This document shows positions 12,201 through 23,530 of a stretch of 64,000 bases of DNA, one piece after another. Source of the stretch: Thelephora terrestris (taxonomy: Eukaryota > Basidiomycota > Agaricomycetes > Thelephorales > Thelephoraceae); assembly GCA_015956445.1 (NCBI GenBank), contig WIUZ02000005.1, positions 1,364,001 through 1,428,000 of the forward strand, given 5' to 3'. Made by a program: the position numbers and the translations under genes. Numbering within the stretch: position 1 is the first letter of the stretch; every line of letters begins with the position of its first letter. The notes under the pieces were generated by a model. The model saw only the letters and a program-made list of their open reading frames with translations. It did no database searches and had not been told where the DNA came from.

Positions 12201-12849
12201 ATCTCCCTACATGTTTTCTGCAGAGACGTTCCAGGAGAAGCAGGAAAGGAAGCGACGAGAAAGGGAGATGAGGGTCAAAGGAATTGGGAAAGCGCAGAGA
12301 TCATTCGGTAGCCTGAAGCGGAATCTGGACGCTCAGAGGACCGGAAGAAGCGCCGAATTTGAGGAGAGGATGCTTGCGAGTTGGAAGGACGTCAGCCATC
12401 GGTTGAAGAAGAAAGTGGCAAGCAAAGTTCGGTTCAGCATGGAGAACCTTCACGGAGACGGCCATGGTCCTAGCGGGGGTGCCCGTTCGGGTGTCCTGCG
12501 CAAGATGGTTCGGAGCGTCAAGGAGACAACGGGTATCCTTAAGCGGCCTCCGCCGGTGAAGGTATTCAACTACCAGGCTAGGTGGGAGGATGAAGATGAT
12601 GATGCCGTGTCGCCGAAGGTAGGACCGAAACCAGAAAGATGGGATAGATCCGGAGGGTTTGGCATGCTAGGGGTGTGGGTAACGGACACAAGGACGAAGA
12701 CTGAGGAGGCGTTTCGAGAGGAATGTGCGTTGCGAGTATACGAAAGTCAAAGGACGATAGAAAGCGTGGATGGAGAGTGGCGGGAAGAAGAGGAGAGGAT
12801 GGAGGGGGTGCGAAGGAAAGAGATCGAAAGCGATTCCCTCGCACTTTAA
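9251..12849 (+). CDS. Large protein with a divergent protein-kinase-like domain (1147 aa)
   Basis: Exons 9251-9947, 10002-10074, 10124-10169 and 10222-12849 keep phase through three introns and sum to 3444 nt. Reading the first exon alone to its TGA at 9994 would leave only 27 bases before the next usable ATG; the phase-1 splice at 9947/10002 removes that stop, so I treat this as one gene. Residues about 235-375 resemble a kinase fold: a short N-lobe-like segment, the hinge-like MEPPHECFWIEAS, a catalytic-loop equivalent LHGDAELRHMLIN near residue 344, and IIDFKAA where kinases have DFG. No P-loop or VAIK lysine is evident, so it may be a pseudokinase. The rest is charged and low-complexity, with Lys/Arg clusters that could be nuclear signals. 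Function unknown. Confidence 0.65.
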
Positions 12850-13486
12850 GTGAAGAGGGAGCCTGTGTATATATTGTATAGAGGCGATGTTTAGGTGGTT
12901 TCCTCGAGGCATTGCTATGCTGAGCAGTGCACATGACCCTCCAGGTTGTTCAAACCGGTGCAAAAGCCCGATCGATGAGGTCATACTCTCGTTACGTAAC
13001 CGGTGTAAACTCGCGGAAGGCAGTGGGCGGGCCGGGGGACCGCCTCGAGGGAGCGACTGCAACTCCGTCCCGATTTGGGATTTCCAAGAGATGTCAACGC
13101 CCTCGGTCGTCCGTCGGCTTTTGAGTGATTCCGGGTTCGAGCGTTGACTTCCCTTCCACTTGACTCGGCAAGGTATGCATTGCCAATCGCTTATGCACTT
13201 ACAACTTGACTGGGAGAATCGTAGAACACGGGCAGGGCGACACATGAGAGTGGAGAATATACATTGAGCCACACACAGCGCCTCTCAGCCTCGCAACGCC
13301 ATACTTGGGCAGAAGAAGGTTGTTGCTACTCCAAGATTACCGGAAATGGCGATGAGCCTTCTGATGCCCCCCGTGTACCGAGTGACATAAGTGAATGGTT
13401 CTCCCAGAATGCATTGGGTTCCCTTTTAAGCCTCCGAGTGGGCACCTTGGCTCTCCCTCCCCACCCTCTTCATTGCTCTTTCAGCC
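12850..13486. other. Intergenic, promoter of the permease
   Basis: Short minus-strand frames here are compositional shadows. Nothing is recognised apart from presumed UTR and promoter sequence; the last 60 bases before 13487 are pyrimidine-rich. Confidence 0.5.
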
Positions 13487-16165
13487 ATGGCCTCCCCTTC
13501 TGAAAAGCAATACAGCGACACCAAGGATACAGATGCCTCAGATGCCGCTACTGACTCGGAGAAGCTTTCTGAGCGTCCCAAGGAATCGCTCAAGAGGCAT
13601 GTTCTTGTTTGTTGTCGAGAGAAACCTCTGGCTGACGTCGGTTCACGATGCTAGGCAAATGAAGCAACGGTGAGGGTCTCCCCACCCTGACCGAACAGAC
13701 CGTTTACCCATCGTACGAACAGCCATATCGCCATGATATCCATTGGAGGTTCGTCGTTCGCAACTCAGCGCGAGTGCCCAGCTCCGAGAAACGGAGTTCT
13801 GACCGCTTGTGACTGCTTTCAGGCGTGATCGGTACAGGTGCGATTAATCTCCCTTCCAACAACCTGGAAAAGCAAACCTTCCATTCATCCGCGATTTACA
13901 AGGCCTGTTCCTCGGTACTGCCAACTCCCTAAGAAACGGGGGTACGTGTCTTGTTCTCCACCCGAAAATCTGCTACAGTTGACCTTACATCCACCTCAAC
14001 ACCCGTCATCATTTTCCACAGGACCCCTCGGGCTTCTGCTTGGTTATGGCTTTGTTGGTACTATTACATATTCCGTGATGGTGCGCTTCGACTACGTGAA
14101 AGCCATGGCCTCGGATCGCTCTGATATCTTCCATGTTCTTCAAGATCTCACTTGGTGAGATGATGGCATACCTTCCCATCGCGGGTGGTCATATCACCAT
14201 GGCGGATCGCTTCGTTTCAAAAGGCTTTGGATTTTTGCTCGGTTGGAATTATTGGTATAACTGGGTCATAGTCCTACCGGCTGAGCTGAGGTGTGTCCTT
14301 TGCTGATAATAATCCCTTGCCCTGTCTGATTTCTTGAACCGTATAGTGCCGCCGCAATTCTCGTCGGCTATTGGAACGACACAGTAAGCCCCGCGGTTTG
14401 GATCACCGTCTGCATGGTGGTTATCATCATGATCAATATGCTCGGCGCCGGTCCGTATCCTCTTTGTAATGGATTGAATCTTCTCTCGGTGCTCATCCGA
14501 GGTCGGTAGGTGCATACGGAGAAACCGAGTTCGTATTTGCGTGCGTGAACACAATCTTGAACCAATCCTGTCGGTTGACTAACCCCGATTGTATCACCGC
14601 ATTTGCATCACCAGTTCCATCAAGGTCCTGACCATCGTTGGCCTTATCATCCTCGGAATCATTATTGACCTCGGAGGTGGACCAGACCACGATAGGTAAG
14701 GTTACTTCCCTCAGGCCTGGTTTCGTTTCCTCAACCCTGGCATAAATTTTAGGATCGGCTTCCGCTACTGGAAAAATCCCGGTCCGTTTGTCCAGTACCA
14801 TAACATTCCTGGTGCCACGGGCAGATTCGTTGGCTGGTGGAGTGTCGCCTCTCAAGCCGCCTTCTCCTTCATTGGAACGGAGATTGTCGCTGTAAGTACT
14901 CCACCCGTCGTATTTTCGCGTCGCGGAGTTGAAATCAGAGGGGATCATTTAGATCGCCGCTGGAGAGGCTAAGAACCCTCGTCGTAGCATACCTAAGGCC
15001 ATTCGCGGAGTCTACATTCGTATACTTCTGTAACTGTCGTCTCACCTCCGTCGCGTGTTTCGCTCACCATCCTTACAGGTTCTATATCCTCGGTGTCACT
15101 CTTATCGGCCTCTTGGTTCCTTCCAACTCCGAGGGCCTCAACCTCACTCAGAGAACGGCTGCCGCATCTCCCTTCGTCCTTGCCATCAAGAAGGCAGGAA
15201 TCAAGGGTCTACCTTCTTTGATCAATGCCTGTCTCCTCACCTCCGGTATGCACGAGTCATGTGGCTGGAGGTGGAATTCCTAGCTCACGAATAGTGATTA
15301 CGTAGCCTGGTCTGCTGCATCGAGTGACCTATATACCTCCTCTCGGGCCCTTTGTAAGTTCATTCATCGCCCGTGAGCTAGGCAGCCAACTGATCCGTTT
15401 CTCTGCCTTCAGACGGCCTTGCGGTGAATGGCCAAGCTCCGCGAGTCTTCAGCAAGACGTCGAAGAGCGGACTTCCATGGGTTTCCGTGACATTCTGTTC
15501 GCTCTTCTCTCTCATCGCCTACATGGGTATCAGTGCCGGTCCGGGAAAAGGTCATGCCCATAGCATCTGGTGAGAATCGTGTTTGCTGACTCTGTGTTCG
15601 CAGTCTTTGGTTGGTTCCAGAATATGACCTCTATTGCCGGGCTGATGACTTGGTTCGGAATCTGCGTGGTACGTGCACATCCCGACTGTTCTAAAGCTCT
15701 GGATGCGTCGTTGATGACAAGGTTTCGCTGTGCAGACTTACCTCCGATTCCGAGCTGGTTGGAACGCTCAGGGGCTTGACCGAAACCTTCTTCCATTCAA
15801 ATCCTCCCTCCAACCCTACGCGGCGTGGTATGGCATCGTCGCGATTTCCGTAGTCCTTCTCTTCAGCGGCTTCTCTGTATTCCTTCGGGGGAACTGGGAC
15901 ACGGCGAACTTCGTAACGAATTACATACCGTTGATGTTCGCTCCGATACTGTTCGGCGTCGCGAGTTTCGTGATGAAGAGCAAGTTCGTGAAAGCTAAGG
16001 ATATGGATTTCATCACGGGGTTGGACGAAGTGATGGCGGATTCGTACGATGAGCCGCCGCCGAAGAACTTTTGGGAAAAATTCTGGCAGTGGATCGTGAG
16101 CACCGTTTGCCCCGTTCTTTTCTTCCGGAGTCGATCGGCTTATTCGTTTTCATTTACAGTTCTAG
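13487..16165 (+). CDS. Amino acid permease, YAT/APC superfamily
   Basis: This is a plasma-membrane proton-coupled amino acid importer of the fungal YAT family. More than ten exons join to give the family blocks. They are RQMKQRHIAMISIGGVIGTG near the start, NSLRNGGPLGLLLGYGFVGT, ISLGEMMAYLPIAGGHITMA, GFGFLLGWNYWYNW, FSFIGTEIVAIAAGEAKNPR, RILLFYILGVTLIGLLVPSN, SAWSAASSDLYTSSRALYGLA and MTSIAGLMTWFGICVTYLRF. Together these cover about twelve membrane segments. The tail reads FWEKFWQWIF after a last intron at 16096-16159; reading through that intron would add about 40 unlikely residues. The first exon is a 37-residue Ser/Asp/Glu/Lys-rich cytosolic leader. Substrate range cannot be read from sequence. 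Confidence 0.88.
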
Positions 16166-17200
16166 GCGGGCGCAAGCTCAATCAGCAGTGGCATATTTAT
16201 TTTGTCTTTCCCCCCATCTGTATTGATTATATAGGTGAGGTGTCGTGAGCCAGTGATCGGCATCGCTGGAAAACTTGAAGACTCGTCCGGCTCAGTGTCT
16301 ATCACAAACTCGTCAGAAACATACTTAGGAAGTGGAATAGGCTCATGTACCACACCTCGATCGCTACCTTACACTTTTCTTCGTAAACATCTTTTCTTTC
16401 CGTCCTACGTGTATCACCTGTTCTTTTCGTGTCACTTCCCATCCATCGAACGAGTTTCACTGACGCTACGAAACGTTCAAAAGTACTTGCTAGACGTCCC
16501 TAGTAACCCCCTGTTTCCTCCCAAGTTGGGGGCGCCTCCTCGTCCCTGGCGAATACGATTTTACCCGACCGTCTGAGAGCCATATCCTGCCAGTTGACGT
16601 CGAGACCATAGACCGCCACAGGTCCGTTAGCCCTTCGGGACCCGGTCTCGTGCCGACTCAAAGACCAATCAATCCATTCCTTGTGATCGAACGGAGAGGC
16701 ATGTCGGACCATATAGTACCCGCCCGGGATCAACCACTCGAATGAGGTGGAATCCCATGGGATAAGTAGGTCAGGTTTGGGGGTTGCTCAAGTCACGCTC
16801 ACCTTCCACCAACGCTGGAGAATCAGGTTTCTTGCTCCGCCCACCTTCGGGGTGTCGCGATTTCTTATGAGTGCTGGGTCACCCGCGATCCGTCGTGCTA
16901 CCGAGGCCTGGCGGTTACGGGCGTGATCGTTACCGTATTTGTGGGCTTGAATCTGGAGCTATGGTCGAGCCTCGAGCGATCCTTTGAAGGCCTCCTCGGG
17001 TTCCAGCCGCAGACAGGGGAACTGACGCCATTCCAACTCTGATAAAATCGCTTCCTTTGTTTGCAGCTTGCTCAAGGGGGAATGAGGAAGCTCATCACGA
17101 GGGGTTCGAGTACACCTCGATCTGGATACACAAGACCACACTCCAAAAGCGCCCCGACTCCCCAAATGAAATTGTCGTAAATAGGTCATCAAACAATCAT
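16166..17200 (-). pseudogene. Unassigned coding relic, probably a broken host gene
   Basis: Several minus-strand stretches look protein-coding. Residues read from about 17120-16960 include DELPHSPLSKLQTKEAI; those from 16945-16805 include AHKYGNDHARNRQASVARR; those from 16775-16505 include KEWIDWSLSRHE and VAVYGLDVNWQDM. A further one at 16353-16300 includes PLPKYVSDEFVID. All lie in the same order, and three share one frame, but stop codons interrupt them and no splice model I tried restores a full protein with consistent phase. I do not recognise the family. It may be a decayed gene, or a real gene whose introns I cannot resolve. Confidence 0.35.
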
Positions 17201-17852
17201 TATAATATTACAATCGGGTCAAAAAAAGGAAGGGGGTGAATGTTCAACATAGCTACAGTAAGTAACAGCAGTTATCGACAGTTTGGAAACGAAGAAAGGG
17301 AACGTTGGGGTTAAGTATATCGACACACAATACCACCCGGACGAAACACCTGAGAAGAATTCTATACCTATTTGCATATCTTGGATCGGCGACCCGGTGG
17401 TGGGAAGGATGGTGCGCGAGGGGGAAGGAAAGGTGGGGCTGATGAGTGAAGGGGTTCTAGGTGGGAATGGAGATAGACGGTTGTCACAGAGGGGAGGGTT
17501 GCTGGCGTAGGAAGCAAACGCAAATCCGCGTGCGATAGGCGGAGGAGAAACGAATTGTGATTGCAGATTGAACGAGATGACGCGTCAAGAAAACCCCCTT
17601 CTGTGAAGGTTGGAGTTAGCCAATCAGCTTGCCCATGAGGGGAAGGTGAGTGGTGGCGAACACTGACCAAATCGGTTCGGAGGTGGAAGCATAGTGTCTT
17701 ATCAGAGATAGAGAATGGAATGGAGACCCACTGAGGAACGACGGGCCGTACCCATGCCCTTTTCGATCAAGACATGGGACTGCTCAACGACGCCCTTCAG
17801 TAAGCCTTTTCAGTGGTTGTCCCTGTTCGGACGATCGAGAGTGTGTCGGACT

Positions 17853-19946
17853 CTATATACGATCTTTGTTCTTCAGATACGCAGCGCTAGTACTTCCAGA
17901 CCGCGAACGACCCAGATCAAGTGCGGTCAGTGTCTCGACGTTGAGAGACTCTGGCCCAGTGCTCCTTCTACCACTCGGCTTTCCCATCCTGCTTTGTCCA
18001 AGAGGGTTCAAGCTCGGGAGTTTCGATTTAGGCTTGAACTTCAACAGCTGTGAGGGTGGTAGCATCGACGGCGACGGGGTGTTTGTTGACGACGTTGATC
18101 CTACTGGACCGCGCTTTGGTTGTGGTCCTGAAATTTGCGGTGCAGGGGAAGGCCCTACGGAACGCTTGCCTCCGGTCGAATTGTACAAATGTGCAGAGGC
18201 GATCGGGAGGAAAGTAGGGGTCGAAGGACGGGAAGCAGAAGTCGGGATCGAACTGGCGGTCGAAGTGCTTGTTCTTCCATCTGACGATAGACGCGACTGA
18301 GGTCGACGAACGACGGAAGGCATGGCGCTCTGGTTGAGTCCGCTGGAGCTACGGGTGCTAGTTATGGATGTCGGAGAGGTGCTGAAAGATGAAGGAGGAG
18401 CTCGATAGCTTGCGGAGAACGGATTAGAATCTCTTCTAGACTCCCTAGATGATCTAGTTTCCCTTGCAGTATCCTTCATCGGGGAGTCTTCCATTATCAG
18501 AACCCAACCGGAATCGCCTGCAGGCTTCCTGTGTTCAGGCGATCCAGCAGACCTTCTCGTCACAACTGTGCTCTCCAGGTCTTCTGAGTAACCAGCGGAA
18601 GAGCCAGAGATGTTGGTCATTGTGTCGCTCGGTGCCATCGGAGGAGCGGTGGCCTTGCTCAAACTCCCCATTCTTAGTCTCGGCACACGAGTATGAATGC
18701 GTTGCTCCAGGTTCTTGACCTTGGCCCTCATCTCAGAAACCATTTGCACACCCTTGCTTCTTGATGTCGTAGTGGCAGCGCTTTTGGAAGAAGTTGTGCT
18801 AGCCATAGAAATATTGCGAGCGGTGATCGGGCGCGGCGTGGGGGGTTTGAGCCTCTTTGGTGTAGGTGAGAGATTTGGTATCGTGGTGGATCGCGTAAGA
18901 GCGCTAGAAAGGGCAGCAGGTGGAGTGGAAAGGTGAGAGCGGGGCGTGCGTTGTAGGAAGCTACTGTGAGTGGAGTTGAGGGAGGTAGGCCGAGGTCTTG
19001 ATGTGGGCGTCGCAGCGACTTCAGAGCTAAGTTCGGAGAGTTTGAGGCCAGGGGGAGGCGCAGTTCGTAGTAAGTCTTCATCGGAGGGGTGAGTGGAGGT
19101 AGACGGGGTCGAAGCGGGCTTGATAGATCCTTCGGCGCTAGCAACGGAGAAGCGGGAGGCCCTCTGTGACAGCTTCTCTTTGAGGATTGCTACTTCTTCG
19201 TTCGCATCTAAAGCAAGCGAGATCAGAGACAGAAGATCGAAGACCCACGCAAATGGCGTACCTCGCAATTCGTCCCGCAGGCGTTGAGACTCTGCCTCGA
19301 CATTCGCCTTATCTAGCAATTCATGTTCAAGCAAAATCTTCTCCTCCAATGCCCGTGAATACTTGGCCTCGGTGTCCTGCAGGCTTGATGATATCGCTCG
19401 TTCGTTCCGTTCCAGATCATCGTTACCCAGCTCAAGCTCTCGTAGTTGTATCTTGACCTTCTGGTGTTCCTGGCGTAATTGGTCTAGCTCACGCTGGAGA
19501 GAAGCGACAGTTGTGTTATGTTGCGTTTGAAGAGACACGAATTTAGCCTAGGCATCGGTGCCCATGTGAGCACTGTGCGGAGACCAGAGCCGGGAAAGAG
19601 AGAAGATAACGGACCTTCCATTCATCCCTCTCGCTTTCAGCCTTGGAAGCCTTCACTAAAAGGTCCTTTTGGGCCTTTTCCGTGCGTTCCAATTCTGCTT
19701 CCAACTCCTCCTCAAGCTCCTTACTGGACTGTTGGAAATCATCGAGCTCAGCTCGTGTTTCAGCCAGCATGTCGGCGACCTCCTGATACTTCGCTCTCCA
19801 TTCTGTCGCGGACGAAGGATACCTAGAAGCGGGGAGTATGAACGGAAGATTGAACAGAGAGGTTGGTGGTGATTGACGCACGGGCTAGTATCCTGCGAAA
19901 GACATTCACGACGGAAAGCATCGGAGAAAGAGAGAACAGCGGTCAT
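17853..19946 (-). CDS. nudE: NudE/Nde1-type dynein regulator (637 aa)
   Basis: NudE proteins bridge Lis1 and cytoplasmic dynein and are needed for nuclear migration and mitosis. Exons 19946-19882, 19822-19615, 19547-19262 and 19207-17853 keep phase. The first 170 residues form a long coiled coil with the family pattern: ATEWRAKYQEVADMLAETR, then ELDQLRQEHQKVKIQLRELE, NDDLERNERAISSSLQDTE, and LLEHELLDKANVEAESQRLR. The remaining two thirds are Ser/Thr/Pro-rich, with a short second coil around EMRAKVKNLEQRIHTR and a conserved GDSGWVLIMEDSP patch. The third intron (19261-19208, 54 nt) has no stop and is a multiple of three, so its retention would only insert 18 residues. Confidence 0.85.
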
Positions 19947-20135
19947 CGTCGCTGCGGAGGCGGCGAACGCTCCGGGAGGGGGGAGTGGTCGGGAGGAGTG
20001 GTCAGGGAAAAGTGAGAGGGAAGGAGACGGCGGAAGGGAGAAAGTTGGATGGAGGACACGTTTCGTTATTTCCTTTTCCAGCCATCTCTCAACTTTGGTG
20101 AAAAAAATACAGGCAGAAAATAGATAGAAATAATT

Positions 20136-20869
20136 CTACAATCCCTCTGGCTTTGCGCATTTGCGTTTCTCTATCTTGCCTGTCTTTGGACACCGCATCT
20201 CTTGCCACGAGGCAGCTTGCATTGTGTATCCTGAAAGGCGCATCTCTCAACAAAGATCGAGGAGAGATAGTCACAGGAATGGGCGACACACCTGCTTCAC
20301 TGGTGGCGAATATCACACCAAGGTCGTTCCGAGCAGTGGTGATGTAGTAGCTCTGGGCATCACCCAATGAAATCTAATCGAGTCATCAATGAAAGCCTGC
20401 AGGCAGCGTGCTTGTATGCGCACCACCACCCCTTTCACGACATCCCCGCCCCGAAAACAATCGCCCATCTTCACCCTGTCCTTATCTGTCGCACGTACAT
20501 CCTGTACTCGGATGACGCCTGTAAACTCCTCGCCAGGTAGAAGAGGGATTCCATCCACAACAGTGATAGATACTGTCGCTTGTATCGGCGACAAACGTGT
20601 CACAGTCCCGAGCACGATCGAGTTAGAAGTAGGCGGGTGTGGTCGGACGCGTCTAATAGATAGTGTCTGGTATTCCAGCAGCCGTTCAATTTTCCGAAGG
20701 ATGATCAGGTAGACTGGTGAACACGGACAGAGGCCTGATAGATGGGTATTCCAACAAGACTAGCTCTTACTTGTCCGTCACGAGAATAGACTCCATTAGA
20801 CAATTGAGGCGCAGGGCCACGAGGGATCTGTATCGGCTGGCCCGGCAGCTTGAGGTCAACATCCATCAT
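20136..20869 (-). CDS. CSL4: Exosome complex component Csl4 (EXOSC1)
   Basis: Csl4 is one of the three S1/KH cap proteins of the RNA exosome, acting in nuclear and cytoplasmic 3'-5' RNA decay. The N-terminal domain reads LKLPGQPIQIPRGPAP and NGVYSRDGQVRASLVGIP. The S1 domain follows: GTVTRLSPIQATVSITVVDG, GEEFTGVIRVQDVRATDKD and GDCFRGGDVVKGVV. Next come ISLGDAQSYYITTARNDLG and FATSEAG, and a C-terminal zinc-ribbon remnant WQEMRCPKTGKIEKRKCAKP. Four introns were placed by phase. Two adjacent ATGs (20869 and 20866) can serve as start; I give the outer one. The gene is divergent from the E2 gene, with only 130 bp between start codons. Confidence 0.9.
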
Positions 20870-20999
20870 GGAAGAGTCGGAAGGCAGAGAAGATGTTTGT
20901 CGATATTTGGCTCCCGTGGCTGGCTCCGTGCAGACCGATGTCAGCCGATCCGTCGTTGACGCAAATCATCCCTTAACTTCCTACCCGTTGGTCCCTCCC

Positions 21000-22598
21000 A
21001 TGGCCTCCCAATTCGCCCGTATTCTCTCAAGGCGTATGTCGTTCCATATGCTGGCTATTAACCTTTGCCTTACCTTCTCGCTTTAGAAATACACGGCTCG
21101 GCGCGTAGAAATGCGCTGTCCAAGTTTACCATGCCAGCGATGAGCCCTACCATGACCGAAGGTGGTATCGCTCAGTGGAAGGTCAAGGAGGGCCAAAAGT
21201 ACTCTGCTGGTGACGTCCTCCTCGAAATTGTATACACCCATTCTTTTACTCCGTGGCATGTCTCACGTTCTATACCAGGAAACGGACAAGGCTACTATCG
21301 ACGTAGAGGCGCCGGAAGATGGCATTCTCGCAAAAATTATTGTAAGTACTCCCAAGGGCACGCGAAGACATGTCTCATTCTCTCCCGAAGTCGGCCGATG
21401 GCTCTAAGGGCGTGGCTGTCGGATTCCCCATCGCTATTGTCGGTGAGGAAGGTGACGACATCTCGGGTGCTGATGCCCTTGCCTCGGAGGCCTCGAAACC
21501 TGAGCCCCAGTCAACGAAGGCTGAAGAAATCCCACCGGAACCTAAAGAGACGCCCAAAGAGGAGTCTAAACCTACCCCTACTCCCACTCCTTCCAAGGCT
21601 GAACTTCGTACCGGGGACATCATCTTTGCCACCCCTATTGCCAAGAAGATTGCTCTTGAACGCGGTATTCCTCTCGCGAAGGTCAAGGGTACCGGTCCCA
21701 ACGGCAGAATCATCCGCGAGGATGTCGAGAAGTTCAAACCCTCCACTGAGAGCGTCGGTGCATCCACTTCCCAGCCGGCCGCTGCTACTTCTGAGTTCAC
21801 CGATATCCCTCTGACCAATATGAGACGTACGATCGGGTCGCGTCTCACTGAGGCAAAACGCGATCGGCCCCATTACTACCTCACCGTCGATATCGATATG
21901 GGTAAAGTCCTCAAGCTTCGGGAGGTTTTCAACAAGTCGCTTGCTGAAAAGGACAAGGGTGTCAAACTGAGCGTGAATGACTTCATTGTCAAGGCAGTAG
22001 GTTTGGCTCTCGCTGACGTTCCTGAGGCCAACACTTCTTGGATGGGCGAGTACATCAGGCAGTGCGTGTTCCATCCGCTTTAGGAACATCCAATTTACTC
22101 GTTACATCTACAGGTGGAAGAAAGCTGACATCTCTATTGCTGTCGCAACCCCCACTGGATTGATCACCCCAATCGTCACTGACGTCGGGTCAAAAGGTCT
22201 CACCACCATCTCCGCTGATACCAAGGCTCTGGCTAAAAAGGCGAGAGACGGCAAGCTACAACCCCAGGAATACCAGGTGCGTCAATTAACACGCCACATT
22301 GATCACAACCAATCAACAACTACAACAGGGTGGATCGTTCACGGTCTCCAACTTGGGCATGTTTGGTATCAGTCACTTCACCGCCATTATCAACCCACCA
22401 CAATCATGCATCCTTGCCGTCGGCGCTACCGTACCAACCCTGGTACCCGCCCCAGAGACCGAGAAGGGCTTCAAGACCGCTCAGATAATGAAGGCCACGT
22501 TGAGCTCAGATCACAGAACGGTTGATGGTGCTGTCGGCGCCAGGTGGATGGCCGCCTTCAAGGGCTACTTAGAGAATCCGTTGACCTTTATGCTGTAA
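21000..22598 (+). CDS. LAT1: Dihydrolipoyllysine acetyltransferase, E2 of pyruvate dehydrogenase
   Basis: This is the core of the mitochondrial pyruvate dehydrogenase complex; it transfers acetyl from lipoamide to CoA. The first exon (ATG at 21000) gives a short Arg-rich targeting peptide. The lipoyl domain follows with [20 protein letters not shown] and the lipoylation motif [16 protein letters not shown] Pro/Lys/Glu linker leads to the peripheral subunit-binding domain ([35 protein letters not shown]). The catalytic domain includes [59 protein letters not shown] and the active-site block [15 protein letters not shown]. There is one lipoyl domain, as in other fungi. Introns are short and in conserved phase. 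Confidence 0.93.
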
Positions 22599-22609
22599 TT
22601 TGCTGATCG

Positions 22610-23300
22610 TTGAGGGACGGTCGCCCGTATCCCCATTAATGGAGCTAGACACTACGTTACACTATCTTGGTACTCTATTGGGACTGGTCGCTAGATGTGG
22701 CTGTAGGGGACTCTGAGTAGTTCTGAGTCCATATTCCCCCCTCCAACCCTTCCACGTTGTTCAGTAGCTGGTGACGGACAGAACCGGGTGAAGAGGCCAG
22801 AAACCTATTTTCAAAATCCGTCGATGATGCAGATTGAATCCCCGGGGCTAACGGAAATTCTCGGGACAGTCGAGAGAGATGACGAGTAAAATCATCGAGT
22901 CTGTACCTCTTTAGGACCTGTGTGATTTCACGAGGTGGGTAACTCAATCCCTGCAGTATGTTAAGCACATCCTTTGCCATGTGCTCGCCGTTTAAATCCT
23001 CTGCGTAGTAGTGTCGCTACCGTGAGGAGTTCAAACAAGAAAATGAGCATCTGAAAAATGGAGTGAGGCTGCCAATGTCGTCCCGTGCTATCTGTACTTC
23101 ACGTTTGCGGGTAAAGACCTTGATCTCGATAAAAAAGGCGCGAGTAGATGTGACTTGTCCCCCTTCGATCGAGACCTTCAACCCTACGTCAGGTTGGGCA
23201 GCTCAAGCCCGTGCTCGAACCGCCGGAACGACCAGATCTGGAAGTCGTGGAGTCGTGACCGCCCACAACACGACCGCCCACACCCCATTAGCTAAAGGAT
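22610..23300 (+). pseudogene. Decayed tandem copy of the DUF6697-like gene region, with possible TTC1 fragment
   Basis: Blocks here match the intact genes downstream in the same order. The stretch GGACGGTCGCCCGTATCCCC near 22616 pairs with one near 23408. The block AACTCAATCCCTGCAGTATG near 22950 pairs with one near 23774. Bases 23017-23066 (reading EHLKNGVRLP) pair with 23967-24010 (EYLKNEVRMP). A further 26-base block near 23228 resembles part of the TTC1 gene near 25383 (PDLEVV). Coding capacity is lost and the DUF6697-type domain itself is missing. I infer a tandem duplication whose first copy degenerated. Confidence 0.5.
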
Positions 23301-23530
23301 AAATCGATAAAGGGTCGTGCCGGCAGCATCAGGTGGTGGGCTGCCCCCAAGTGATGGTTAGAGAGTACGTTAACCTTTAGTAATGTTGTGAATGGCCGAT
23401 CGTCGACTTGGACGGTCGTCCGTATCCCCGTCGATTGTGTGGATGTGGCCGCGGGAATTCCGCGCGGAGCCAAAATTTGGCAGAGGGCTGCCAGCCCCCC
23501 TCCTAACCCCTCCACCTCCTTCAGGGTACT

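Noticed and set aside
16096-16248. Permease C-terminus read through to 16248
   Set aside because: A good intron (GTGAGC to ACAG, 16096-16159) gives a normal tail WQWIF and stop. The read-through adds an unlikely Ser/Phe-rich extension.
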